Source of the DNA: Desulfobulbus sp.
GTDB lineage: Bacteria > Desulfobacterota > Desulfobulbia > Desulfobulbales > Desulfobulbaceae
Direction of reading: 5' to 3'
Assembly (NCBI GenBank): GCA_031280615.1
Contig: JAITGO010000021.1
Span: forward strand, 92,668 to 156,667
DNA: 64,000 bases
Positions 18,106-27,406 of this stretch are shown here, piece after piece. The translations under genes and the position numbers were made by a program. The notes below the pieces were generated by a model that was not told where the DNA came from, made no database searches, and was given only the letters and a program-made list of their open reading frames with translations. The first letter of the stretch is position 1. Each line of letters begins with the position of its first letter.

Positions 18106-21027
18106 ATGCTCCCAGCGATGCGCATTGTATTGATCCTTGTGGCTGTTTTTTTAGTCAACTTTGGCATCGGTTTTCCTTACCGCGGATATGTGCCCGGACT
18201 GTTGGCCGGCCTGGTGGTCTATCTCCTGATCGAGGTGGCTGTCCTGCGCGGCCGAATCGGCAAATTGGAAGCCTCGGTCGCCCAATCTATCTCAAGGGAG
18301 GCAGCAGCTCGGACAACCTCTTCGCCGCACCCGGACACGGCGTACAACCAGAAGAAGGGAAAAAGGGAGGAACAGACGTTTGAGCCTCCGGGGGCCCCCG
18401 CGCATCTCGCGCATCCCACGCTTGCGCCGCAGGATCGGGCTATGGCCGGGACGGCCACCTCGCCCGGCATCGTCGGCCAACCCGTGCAGGACTCCCGCCG
18501 GGAAGCAAACCAGGCGAACCCGCCGCCGCAGATGGACGCGACCTATGACCTGGATGAGATGGAATGGCTCGAGCAGGCGGTCGAGCCACCGAAAATCCCT
18601 GCGCATCCCGTGGTTACGCCCCAGGTGCCGGCCAAGGCGGCAACCGCTCCTGCCGATGCCGCAGCAGCCACCTCGAAACTTCCGTCTCCGCCCGCCAACC
18701 AATTCCCCGATCTGTTCGCCCAGTTGTGGCGCTGGTTGACCGGCGGCAATCCGATTCTCAAGGCCGGGATCGTAGTGCTGTTTTTCGGCGTCGCCTTTCT
18801 CCTGAGCTACGCGGCCCAACGCAACATGTTTCCCGTCGAACTGCGGCTGGCCGGCGTGGCCGCCGGTGCCCTTGCCCTGCTGCTGCTCGGCTGGCGGCTG
18901 CGGCAACGGCATACCCTCTACGGCCTGGGCCTGGAGGGCGCCGGGATCGGCATCCTCTACCTGGTGGTCTTTGCCGCAGCCAAGCTCTATCATCTGCTGC
19001 CCCTGCCGCTGGCTTTGGCGGTGATGATCGGCCTGGTCGGCCTGTCCTGCGCCCTGGCCATCCTCCAGGATGCCAGGGGCTTGGCCGTGGCCGGCTCGGT
19101 GGGCGGTTTTCTCGCCCCGGTGCTGATGTCGTCCGGCGGCGGCAGCCATGTGCTTTTATTTTCGTACTACGCGCTTCTCAACAGCGGCATCCTGGCCATT
19201 GCCTGGTACAAATCCTGGCGGGAACTGAACCTCACCGGCTTTGTCTTCACCTTCGGCATTGCCGGCCTTTGGGGCGCCTCATCCTACACCCCCGCCCATT
19301 TTGCCACCACCGAGCCTTTTCTCGTCCTGTTTTTCGCGATGTACTGCCTGATCTCGGTGCTGTTCGCCCATCGCCAACCCCTGCACCTGCGCGGCTACAT
19401 CGACGGTCCCCTGGTCTTCGGTCTGCCGATTGTGGCCGGTGGCTTCCAGGCCAGTCTGGTCGCTGATTTTCGTTATGGCCTCGCATTCAGTGCCTTGGCG
19501 CTGGGCGGCTGGTACATCGGCCTGGCGCGGCTGTTGTGGAACAGAGTGGGTCAAGGGATGCGGCTGCTGACCGAAGCCTTTCTCGCCTTGGGCATTGTCT
19601 TTGCCAGCCTCGCCATCCCGCTCGGGCTCGATCCCCATTGGACCAGCGCGGCCTGGGCCATCGAAGGCGCGGCCATGGTTTGGGTCGGAATCCGGCAACA
19701 CCGCGTCTCGGCGCGAATATTCGGCGTGCTGCTCCAGCTTGGGGCAGCAATCTCCTTTGCCGCGTCATCGCCAACCGACGCCACGGCCATGCTGTTTGCC
19801 AACCGCTTTTTTCTCGGCTGCGGCCTGATAGCGGCAGCGGCCCTGCTCTCCGCCGACTGGCTGGAGCACGACCGGGAGAACCAGCCCAACAACGGCTGGG
19901 AATCGTTCCTTTCCTGGGTATTTCTGGCCTGGGGGGTAATCTGGTGGTACGGCGGCGGCATCGCGGAGTTGGAGCGCCATGTGTACGGCCAGGATTTCTT
20001 TGCCGGCCTGCTCCTGTTTTTCGTGGCCTCCACCGCGGGATTCGCTGCAGTGGCCCATTGGTGCGGACGGCAGCGGCTGGTGTTCACGCTTCTGCTCCTG
20101 CTGCCCTGCATGGTGCTGGTCTGGGGATTCCAGTTTCTGAACAGCGGAGACACCCCGCTGTTGAGCGGTTGGGGCTGGCTGGCCTGGCCGCTGGCCATGG
20201 TGCTCCAATATGGCCTGCTCTTTCGTTTTGAGGATGAACTGCCCGATAAAATTCTTCTCGCCTGGCACCGGCTGACCCTGTGGATACTGCTCGCCGCCGT
20301 GACCCTCGAAATCGCACGGCGCGTCGGCCAACTGCCCGGCCTGGCCGGGGCATGGGAACTGGCATGCTGGGGAGCCGTTCCGGCGGCACTGCTCATCCTG
20401 CTCGAATGGAAAGGAGACCTCCTGGCCTGGCCGGTAGAACGCTTTGCCCCGATCTACCACGGCACCGGTACCGACGTGCCGCTGGCGGTTTTACTGCTGT
20501 GGACCGTTATCTCCTTGGCCGCCAACGGCAATCCGGCTCCTTTGTCCTATCTGCCCCTGTGCAATCCGCTGGAGCTGGCTGAAGCGGCTGTCCTGCTGTT
20601 GGTCGGTTATCGGGTCGTCCGCAGGCCGCCAACGCAACATACCCCTGGACTGCCGCTTTACCTGGTGGCAATCCTGGCGTTTTTGTGGCTGAACACGGTG
20701 GTCGGCCGTAGTGTCCATGTCTTTGCCGAGGTGCCTTATCGGCCCAGTGCCTTGTTCGCCTCCTCGATCATGCAGGCGGCCTTGGCGGCGCTGTGGTCGG
20801 CGATCGCCCTGGCCCTGACCGTTTGGGCTGCCCGGAAAAACCACCGGCAAATCTGGCTGACCGGAGCCGGGCTGCTTGGTCTGACCGTGGTCAAGCTCTT
20901 TTTCGTCGATCTCGCCGGAACCGGCGCCATCGGCCGCATCGTTTCCTTTTTAGTGGTGGGCCTGCTGATGATGGTCATCGGGTTTTTCGCCCCCTTGCCC
21001 CCGAAAACAGAGGATTCAACCCCATGA
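18106..21027 (+). CDS. DUF2339 multi-spanning membrane protein
   Basis: A 973-residue protein with one N-terminal membrane helix, a cytoplasmic or periplasmic Pro/Ala-rich stretch (about residues 45-205), and then many consecutive hydrophobic segments to the C-terminus. This is the layout of DUF2339 predicted membrane proteins. Characteristic short motifs include GNPILKAGIVVLFFGVAFLL, LGLEGAGIGILYL and the C-terminal VVKLFFVDLAG. The stop overlaps the start of the following DUF3999 gene by four bases (ATGA), a pairing seen in other bacteria. The function is unknown, and a role in envelope or polysaccharide handling is only a guess. The start codon choice is weakly supported. Confidence 0.85.
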   Translation: MLPAMRIVLILVAVFLVNFGIGFPYRGYVPGLLAGLVVYLLIEVAVLRGRIGKLEASVAQSISREAAARTTSSPHPDTAYNQKKGKREEQTFEPPGAPAHLAHPTLAPQDRAMAGTATSPGIVGQPVQDSRREANQANPPPQMDATYDLDEMEWLEQAVEPPKIPAHPVVTPQVPAKAATAPADAAAATSKLPSPPANQFPDLFAQLWRWLTGGNPILKAGIVVLFFGVAFLLSYAAQRNMFPVELRLAGVAAGALALLLLGWRLRQRHTLYGLGLEGAGIGILYLVVFAAAKLYHLLPLPLALAVMIGLVGLSCALAILQDARGLAVAGSVGGFLAPVLMSSGGGSHVLLFSYYALLNSGILAIAWYKSWRELNLTGFVFTFGIAGLWGASSYTPAHFATTEPFLVLFFAMYCLISVLFAHRQPLHLRGYIDGPLVFGLPIVAGGFQASLVADFRYGLAFSALALGGWYIGLARLLWNRVGQGMRLLTEAFLALGIVFASLAIPLGLDPHWTSAAWAIEGAAMVWVGIRQHRVSARIFGVLLQLGAAISFAASSPTDATAMLFANRFFLGCGLIAAAALLSADWLEHDRENQPNNGWESFLSWVFLAWGVIWWYGGGIAELERHVYGQDFFAGLLLFFVASTAGFAAVAHWCGRQRLVFTLLLLLPCMVLVWGFQFLNSGDTPLLSGWGWLAWPLAMVLQYGLLFRFEDELPDKILLAWHRLTLWILLAAVTLEIARRVGQLPGLAGAWELACWGAVPAALLILLEWKGDLLAWPVERFAPIYHGTGTDVPLAVLLLWTVISLAANGNPAPLSYLPLCNPLELAEAAVLLLVGYRVVRRPPTQHTPGLPLYLVAILAFLWLNTVVGRSVHVFAEVPYRPSALFASSIMQAALAALWSAIALALTVWAARKNHRQIWLTGAGLLGLTVVKLFFVDLAGTGAIGRIVSFLVVGLLMMVIGFFAPLPPKTEDSTP

Positions 21028-22442
21028 CCCGCGTCGTGTTCGTCTGCCTGTGTCTTGTTGCCCTTGTTGCCCTTGTTGCTCTTGCGTGCCCGCCGACGGC
21101 CGCCGCCTCGCTCGCCCCCGGCGACTTTGCCGCCGGCCTGGCCCTGCCCGAAGCCGACGGCACCGGCATCCATGCGCTCGAAGTGCCTGTCGCTGTTTAC
21201 GAAAAAGCCGTTCGCCCGGACCTGGCCGATGTGCGGGTGTTCAACGGCGCCGGCGAAGCGGTGCCCCATGTCATCCGCACGGTGGCCGAAAGCCGCGAGG
21301 AAGTCCGCCAGCCCGTTCCGTTTTTTCCCCTGCCCGGCAAAGAATCGCAGCAACCCGGCGATCTTTCGTTGCGGGTGGCTCTGCAAGCGGACGGCAAGGT
21401 GCTCTCGGTGGATGCCGGCTCCCGCGGCCCATCGACTCAGGCGAGCTCTTATCTGTTCGACGCCACCCGGTGGCAGGCGGCCGGGCCTTTGACCGGTCTT
21501 TTGACGCTCGAACTGTACTGGCGCAGCCCGGCCTCCGGACTGGTGACCGTCTCCCTGATGCACAGCAACGATCTGGTGCATTGGCAGCCCCTGGTCGACC
21601 GGGCGGTACTGGCCGACCTCAGCTATCAGGGCAGCCAGGTGGTTACCCGCCGCATCTCGCTTCCCAGCAGGGTTCTCTCGTATATTCGTCTGGATTGCAT
21701 CGATTGCAGGGAGCCCTTGCTTCTGGAGAAGGTCGTCGCCCTGGCCGGCCAGCCCGTTGCCGGCGACCCGTGGCAATGGACGCGATTGTCGGCCGGCCAG
21801 ATCACGGAAGACCAAGGCCAGCGCTTGGTGGTTTATCGCCTGGGGGCCAAGGTGGGGGTGAGTGCGGTGCAGCTGCGTTTTCCCAAGGCCAATTCCCTGC
21901 TCCGGGCCGCGATCGAGGCCCGTGAACCGGGCAGCGGGACCTGGCGGCAGGTCGTCCGCTCCGACTTTTACCGCCTTGACCTGGAAGGCACGCCTCTGGT
22001 CAACCCAATGGCGACCTGCCCTCCGGTTTTTGCCACGGAATGGCGCATCCGGGCCATTGCCGATCATGCCGGCCTGGAGCACAGCGGCTCCTTGCCGGAG
22101 CTCGAACTCGGCTGGAAACGGCAAGAGATCCTTTTCCTCGGTCGCGGCCAAGGACCGTACCTCCTGACCTTCGGCAGCGCCAAGGCTGCCGCCGAAACCG
22201 TTTCCGGCCAGGACAACCTGGTGCTGGCGGCAGTGCGGGATACCGGCAGCGAATCCCACATCCGCCGAATCAAAACGCTCACACCGGTCACACTCGCCGG
22301 CGACCAGGCTCTACAGCCACCGAAACTTGCCGCTGTCTCCTGGCAAAAAATCGTGCTATGGCTGGTTTTGATCGCCGCCGTGGCCCTGCTGGCCGCCATG
22401 GCCAGAAAACTTTTGCGGGAACTGCACGCAAAAACCGATTAA
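21024..22442 (+). CDS. DUF3999 family exported protein
   Basis: About 472 residues starting at an ATG that overlaps the stop of the DUF2339 gene. It has an N-terminal signal sequence (MTRVVFVCLCLVALVALVA), a large extracytoplasmic beta-rich region, and one C-terminal membrane helix (IVLWLVLIAAVALLAAMA) followed by a short basic tail. This is a type I topology as in DUF3999 proteins. Translational coupling suggests that it forms a complex with the DUF2339 protein. Its last four bases overlap the convergent histidine-kinase gene. No enzymatic motif is recognised. Confidence 0.85.
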   Translation: MTRVVFVCLCLVALVALVALACPPTAAASLAPGDFAAGLALPEADGTGIHALEVPVAVYEKAVRPDLADVRVFNGAGEAVPHVIRTVAESREEVRQPVPFFPLPGKESQQPGDLSLRVALQADGKVLSVDAGSRGPSTQASSYLFDATRWQAAGPLTGLLTLELYWRSPASGLVTVSLMHSNDLVHWQPLVDRAVLADLSYQGSQVVTRRISLPSRVLSYIRLDCIDCREPLLLEKVVALAGQPVAGDPWQWTRLSAGQITEDQGQRLVVYRLGAKVGVSAVQLRFPKANSLLRAAIEAREPGSGTWRQVVRSDFYRLDLEGTPLVNPMATCPPVFATEWRIRAIADHAGLEHSGSLPELELGWKRQEILFLGRGQGPYLLTFGSAKAAAETVSGQDNLVLAAVRDTGSESHIRRIKTLTPVTLAGDQALQPPKLAAVSWQKIVLWLVLIAAVALLAAMARKLLRELHAKTD

Positions 22443-25276
22443 GCGCTGGCGAGGGCCGGCGGCGCATCCGCTTGTGCTGCCAGCACTTCCCGAATCGCCT
22501 GCACCAACTCATCCGAGGCAAAAGGCTTTTCCAAAAACCCGGAGCCCTTGTCCAACGTGTATTGCCGCGCGATCTCATGGGCCGCGTAGCCCGACACATA
22601 CAGCACCTTGGCCGCCGGGCAGAGAGACCGAACCTCCCTGGCCAACTCGCAGCCGTTCATTTGCGGCATGACGAAATCGGTAATCAGAAGCCGGATCTCC
22701 TTGGCATGTCGTCGGGCCATTTGCAGGGCCTGCTCCGAAGAAGCGGCGGCCAGCACGGTATAGCCCAAATATTCCAGCATGATTTGGTTGAGTTTCAGAA
22801 TCGTTTCGTCGTCCTCCACCACCAGAACCGTTTCCTTGCGGCCGGGCCGCTGCGGTTTTTGCTCCGACTCCACCGGGCCAGCTTTTTCTTCCGGCCGGCC
22901 TTCGGCCCGCGGCAGATAGAGACGAAAAGTCGTCCCCTTGCCCGGCTCGCTGCGCACATTGATGAAGCCGTTGTTCTGCCTGACGATCCCGTACACAGTG
23001 GCTAGGCCGAGACCGGTTCCCTCGCCCATGGCCTTGGTGGTGAAGAACGGTTCGAAAATCTTGTCCAGCATGCCCTTCTCCATGCCGCAGCCGTTGTCGC
23101 CGACAGCCAGCATCACGAAGTCGCCGGGAAGAAAGCCGGCGTGCACGTTGCAGTGGGCGGCGTCGAAGGTAGTCTGGCCGGTTTCGATGGTGATCGTGCC
23201 GCCCTGGCCCTTCATGGCGTCACGGGCATTGACGCACAGGTTGGCCAACACCTGGTTCACCTGCGACGGATCCATGAACACCGGCCATAAATCCCTTCCG
23301 GGCAGCCACTGCAAGCTGATGTGCTCCCCGATGAGCCGTTGCAGCATTTTCAACATCCCGTCCATGGTCTCGTTCAAGTCGAGCGTTTGGGGAGCGATAG
23401 CCTGTTTGCGGGCAAAGGTGAGTAACTGCCGGATAATCGCCGTCGAACGCCTGGCAGCGGCGACGATCTCCTCAAGACTCGCCTGCACCGGATCCGATGG
23501 TGCCGTCTTTCGGGAAGCAAATTCGGCATAGCCGAGGATCACGCTGAGCATATTGTTGAAATCGTGGGCAATACCTCCAGCCAACTGCCCCACGGACTCC
23601 ATTTTTTGCGCTTGAGTCAACTGCTCGCGCAGCCGTTTCCGCTCCTCCTGGGCCAGCCTGCGTTCGGTGATATCGCGCACCACCGCCGACATTCCTTCCG
23701 GCGTGCCCTCGCTGTCGACGATAAGAAAGGTATGCAGTTCGACCGGAAAGATCGTCCCGTCCTTGCGGCGGTATTCTTTCTCGTAGAGGAGTGGGCTGCC
23801 CTGGTGGACGAGCTGTTTTTTGATATGCTCGTTTTCAAACGCCAGCCACTGTGTCGGGGTAATATCGACCACGTTCAGACGCTTGAGCTCATCGATCGAG
23901 TAGCCCAGCATGTTGCTGTAGGCTTCGTTGCATTCCCGGATGTTGCCGCCCGGATCGATGACCACGAAGGCATCCATCATGCTGCGATACAGGGTCCGGT
24001 AGCGCCGTTCGCTGGCCAGCAGGGCCTCCTCGACCTGTTTTTGTTCGACAAGACGCCAAATGTCCTCGGCAATCTGCACGATGATGTCGAGCTCCTCATC
24101 CCGGTACGATGCCGCCCTGCCGGCCGCTCCGAGCACCGCCACCACCGTGTTGTTTCTGAGCACCGGTGCCAGGATGTGGCGGCCATCTCCCACCTGCTGC
24201 CGGCAAAGTTCGGAGATCGCCCCTTGCTCCGGTGCGAATCGATTGCCAATGGTCGGCCGCTCGTGATGCAGGAAATCCGGCCAGTGTTGCTCGAAATCGC
24301 TGATTGTTTCAAATTCCGCCGGCAACACGGCACGATCCCCGGTGTTTTTTTGCGGGGAGAGAGTACGCCTTATGGCCAGTGTTTTCCGTTCCGGACCGGC
24401 GGTCTGGAGAAAAACGAACGAACTGCCCGCCAGCAGCGCCGTTTCATGCAGGGCCTTGGGCAGCAGTTCATCCAGGCGGTGCGTTTCGGCATATTCCCGC
24501 AGATGCAGCCGGGTATCGACTAATCGATGGCACAGCCGGGCCTCGGTTGCACACAGGCCCGGCTTGGCCGTCCTCTGCCGGGCGTGCCGGACAAGGGCTG
24601 CCAAGCCGCCACCACCCATGGCCAGGACGGCGAATCCCAACGTGAGCAGGGCGGCGCGGAAGCGCCAGAGCGAGAAAATTTCGGCGGCATCGTCCTTGAC
24701 GATCACGACGCTATTGGTACCGGGAACGGGGCGGATGACCGCCAGCGATTCAATGCCGCGGTCATCCGCCCCCTCGACTATCCCGACTCGGCCGGCAGCA
24801 GCCATGGCGGCCAAAGAACCGGATGCGACCATGGCTGCCGGCCACACCTGCTCCTGGCCGCCACCGCTTTCCCGCCGCACCAGCAGCACCTCCATGGTCC
24901 GGGTCGGCCTGGTCCAGGAAGTGGAAGTGGAGATGGCAAGCGAATCAATGAAATCGGCTTCCATCTCTTCGATATGTCCGCCATCGAAACCACCGAGATC
25001 GGCCTTCAGTCTGTAGGCATGCGCGGCCAGGAAGTGATCCGGCTGAGCACTTCCGGCCAGCAAAACCGCATCGGACCGGGTGGCGGCCCGCCATTGCCCC
25101 AACCGCTTCACCGCCACATGGGCCACGGCGTCCAACTGCCTTCCGGCCCTGATCTTGGCGGCCTTCCGTTCCGCCTGATAGAATCCCCAACCGCCGCCCA
25201 CTAGCGCCAACAGCGGAACCATGATCAGCGCCGTCCGCCAGAACGAAGCCGTGTTGCACGTCCTCATAGTCTTCAT
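22439..25276 (-). CDS. Hybrid sensor histidine kinase (TM - GAF - PAS - HisKA - HATPase - REC)
   Basis: A 945-residue hybrid kinase. Membrane helices lie at about residues 12-30 and 205-225, bracketing a periplasmic domain. A GAF-like segment (about 270-410) is followed by a PAS domain from about 422 (FVVIDPGGNIRECNEAYSNM). The phosphoacceptor box is QLAGGIAHDFNNMLSVILGY near residue 568. The ATPase has DNGCGMEKGMLDKIFEPFF and GTGLGLATVYGIV at about 755. A C-terminal receiver starts at about 812 (VLVVEDDETILKL) with acceptor Asp in LLITDFVMPQMNG. It lies 15 bases after a chemoreceptor gene on the same strand and shares that operon. The signal it senses is unknown. Confidence 0.93.
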   Translation of the reverse strand: MKTMRTCNTASFWRTALIMVPLLALVGGGWGFYQAERKAAKIRAGRQLDAVAHVAVKRLGQWRAATRSDAVLLAGSAQPDHFLAAHAYRLKADLGGFDGGHIEEMEADFIDSLAISTSTSWTRPTRTMEVLLVRRESGGGQEQVWPAAMVASGSLAAMAAAGRVGIVEGADDRGIESLAVIRPVPGTNSVVIVKDDAAEIFSLWRFRAALLTLGFAVLAMGGGGLAALVRHARQRTAKPGLCATEARLCHRLVDTRLHLREYAETHRLDELLPKALHETALLAGSSFVFLQTAGPERKTLAIRRTLSPQKNTGDRAVLPAEFETISDFEQHWPDFLHHERPTIGNRFAPEQGAISELCRQQVGDGRHILAPVLRNNTVVAVLGAAGRAASYRDEELDIIVQIAEDIWRLVEQKQVEEALLASERRYRTLYRSMMDAFVVIDPGGNIRECNEAYSNMLGYSIDELKRLNVVDITPTQWLAFENEHIKKQLVHQGSPLLYEKEYRRKDGTIFPVELHTFLIVDSEGTPEGMSAVVRDITERRLAQEERKRLREQLTQAQKMESVGQLAGGIAHDFNNMLSVILGYAEFASRKTAPSDPVQASLEEIVAAARRSTAIIRQLLTFARKQAIAPQTLDLNETMDGMLKMLQRLIGEHISLQWLPGRDLWPVFMDPSQVNQVLANLCVNARDAMKGQGGTITIETGQTTFDAAHCNVHAGFLPGDFVMLAVGDNGCGMEKGMLDKIFEPFFTTKAMGEGTGLGLATVYGIVRQNNGFINVRSEPGKGTTFRLYLPRAEGRPEEKAGPVESEQKPQRPGRKETVLVVEDDETILKLNQIMLEYLGYTVLAAASSEQALQMARRHAKEIRLLITDFVMPQMNGCELAREVRSLCPAAKVLYVSGYAAHEIARQYTLDKGSGFLEKPFASDELVQAIREVLAAQADAPPALASA

Positions 25277-25291
25277 CCACCCGTCAAATGG

Positions 25292-27289
25292 TCACACTTT
25301 GAATCCTTCGACGATTTCCTTCAAGGTCGCGGCCAGCCTCTGCAAATCGGCCGAGCTGTTTCGAACGATCTGGCTGCCCGTGGATATTTCGCTGGAAGCC
25401 GTGTTGACCGTCACGATATCCTTGGTGATCGTTGCCGCCACCGTGGAACTCTGGCTGACGTTTTCGTTGACTTCGCTCATGCCCAAGGAGGCTTGGGCAA
25501 TGTTAGTGGCAATTTCCTGGGTGGCCGCGTTCTGTTCGGCCACCGACGACGAGATCACCGCCACAATTTCATTGATGCTGTGAATAACCAGGGAAATCTG
25601 ATTGATTTCCTCGACCGTGGTGCCGGTGGTCGATTGCATCTCCCCGATCTGGTTTTTGATGTCCAGGGTGGCGGAGGCGGTTTGCTTGGCCAACTCCTTG
25701 ATTTCGTTGGCCACCACGGCAAATCCTTTGCCGGCATCGCCGGCCCGGGCGGCCTCGATGGTGGCGTTGAGCGCCAAAAGATTGGTTTGTTCGGAGATTT
25801 CGGTAATAGCCTCGGTGACCTTGCCGATCGCCTGGGCCGCCTTGCCCAACTCCGCCATCTTGGCCGATGTCGAATTGGCCTGCTCCACGGCCGCCAGGGA
25901 GATGGCATGCGCCTTCTGGGCATTATTGGCAATCTCGCCGATGGTCGCCGTCATCTCCTCGGCGGCGCTCGCCACCATCGAGGTATTGGTGGTCGACTGT
26001 TCCATGGCGGCGGCCACATTGTTGAGATTGACGGTCATCTCCTCGGCGGCGGCCGCCACGCTGTCGGCACGCCGGGAGGTATCCTCGGAGTTGCCGGAAA
26101 GATCGCCCGACACCCGGGCCAGATCGTTGGCCGAAGTGTCGATGGAGCTGGTGTTTTCGGCAATCCTTTTCACGATGCCCTGGAGTTTTTCGATGAACAG
26201 GTTGAACCAGTGTGCCAGCTCGCCAATCTCATCCTTGGAGTTGACCCGCAACCGCATGGTCAAATCCCCTTCCCCCTGGGCAATGTCGGTCAGTCCGGCC
26301 ACGGCCCGCTTCAACGGCACGGTGATGCTGCGAGAGAACAGAAGGACGCTGCCACAGACCAACATCACCGTGACCAGAGTGACCATGGCGATGGAATTAC
26401 GGATGGAATGGGTTGCTGCCAAAAATTCGGCCTCATCCTGGGTCACGGCGATGCCCCAGTGCTTGACGGGAACCGGAGCATAGCCCGCGATTTTCGGCAC
26501 GTCCTTGAACACATAGTCCTGCGCGCCTCGCCCGCCAGCCAACATCTCCCTGGTAATGGCCTCCATACCGGCCAGGGTTTTGAGATCCAGTTTCATCTCC
26601 AACTCCTTGCTGGGATGGGCGACGATCAAGCCGCTGCGGTCGCACATGAAGGCGTAGCCGGTGGAGCCCACCTTGACCGTGGAAACGTGGCTGAGCAACT
26701 GCTGCGCCTTGAGCGAAAGGCCGAAGACTCCGAGAAACTCGCCGGAATAGGAAAAAATAGGGGCGCAGAGGACATAAATGACGTCGCCGGTCACCTTCGA
26801 AGGCGCGATATCCCCGACCACCGCCTTACCGCTGCCCTTCGCTTCCTGAAAATACCCCGTGTCCGCCAGGTTGACGCCCTTGTACTCTTCGCCGCTCGCC
26901 AATTCGCCGGTGTACATGTAGCCCTTGTCGTCGGTGACGAAAATGCCGAGGTAACTGTTGTCCAGCTGCTTGAATTTATCCTTCATCTGCTGCCGCAGGG
27001 TCGCAATGTCCGCTGCCGCATTGTTTACCCCCAATTCTTTCACCTTTTGCCCGATCAGGCGGACATTGGTATCGACCGCATGGGCGGCGGCGGTTTTTGC
27101 CTGGGCGTCGAGGGTTGAACCGATGGTCATCGCCAATTTTTCCGCCTGGGACGCCGCATTGTTCCGGGCGATGTCGGAAAGTGCAGTGGCGGATTTGGAA
27201 ACCGCCAAGATCCCCACCACCACCAGTGGAATCGCAACCGCCAGACACCCACCAGCAATCAGCCGAAAACCTATTGATCGAATGTTCAT
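25292..27289 (-). CDS. Methyl-accepting chemotaxis protein with periplasmic Cache domain
   Basis: A 665-residue transmembrane chemoreceptor. It has an N-terminal helix at about residues 8-29 and a periplasmic double-Cache-type sensor containing [17 protein letters not shown] and [20 protein letters not shown] second helix (about 300-322) leads into a HAMP domain and a long helical signalling domain. The hairpin tip [20 protein letters not shown] is near residue 510, so it can engage CheA/CheW. The binding site CACGGAGGAACA precedes the ATG. Its neighbours are a GGDEF-EAL gene upstream and a hybrid kinase downstream on the same strand. The ligand is unknown, although Cache receptors usually bind small organic acids or amino acids. 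Confidence 0.95.
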   Translation of the reverse strand: MNIRSIGFRLIAGGCLAVAIPLVVVGILAVSKSATALSDIARNNAASQAEKLAMTIGSTLDAQAKTAAAHAVDTNVRLIGQKVKELGVNNAAADIATLRQQMKDKFKQLDNSYLGIFVTDDKGYMYTGELASGEEYKGVNLADTGYFQEAKGSGKAVVGDIAPSKVTGDVIYVLCAPIFSYSGEFLGVFGLSLKAQQLLSHVSTVKVGSTGYAFMCDRSGLIVAHPSKELEMKLDLKTLAGMEAITREMLAGGRGAQDYVFKDVPKIAGYAPVPVKHWGIAVTQDEAEFLAATHSIRNSIAMVTLVTVMLVCGSVLLFSRSITVPLKRAVAGLTDIAQGEGDLTMRLRVNSKDEIGELAHWFNLFIEKLQGIVKRIAENTSSIDTSANDLARVSGDLSGNSEDTSRRADSVAAAAEEMTVNLNNVAAAMEQSTTNTSMVASAAEEMTATIGEIANNAQKAHAISLAAVEQANSTSAKMAELGKAAQAIGKVTEAITEISEQTNLLALNATIEAARAGDAGKGFAVVANEIKELAKQTASATLDIKNQIGEMQSTTGTTVEEINQISLVIHSINEIVAVISSSVAEQNAATQEIATNIAQASLGMSEVNENVSQSSTVAATITKDIVTVNTASSEISTGSQIVRNSSADLQRLAATLKEIVEGFKV

Positions 27290-27406
27290 TGTTCCTCCGT
27301 GTCATGCGTGAATCATTACAAACTTCGCCAGTACGATCGTCTTCCTTGCCTCTTCGTTACCTTTGTTCCCCTTGTGGCGCATTCCCGAAAGCTCCGGACT
27401 GTCGCG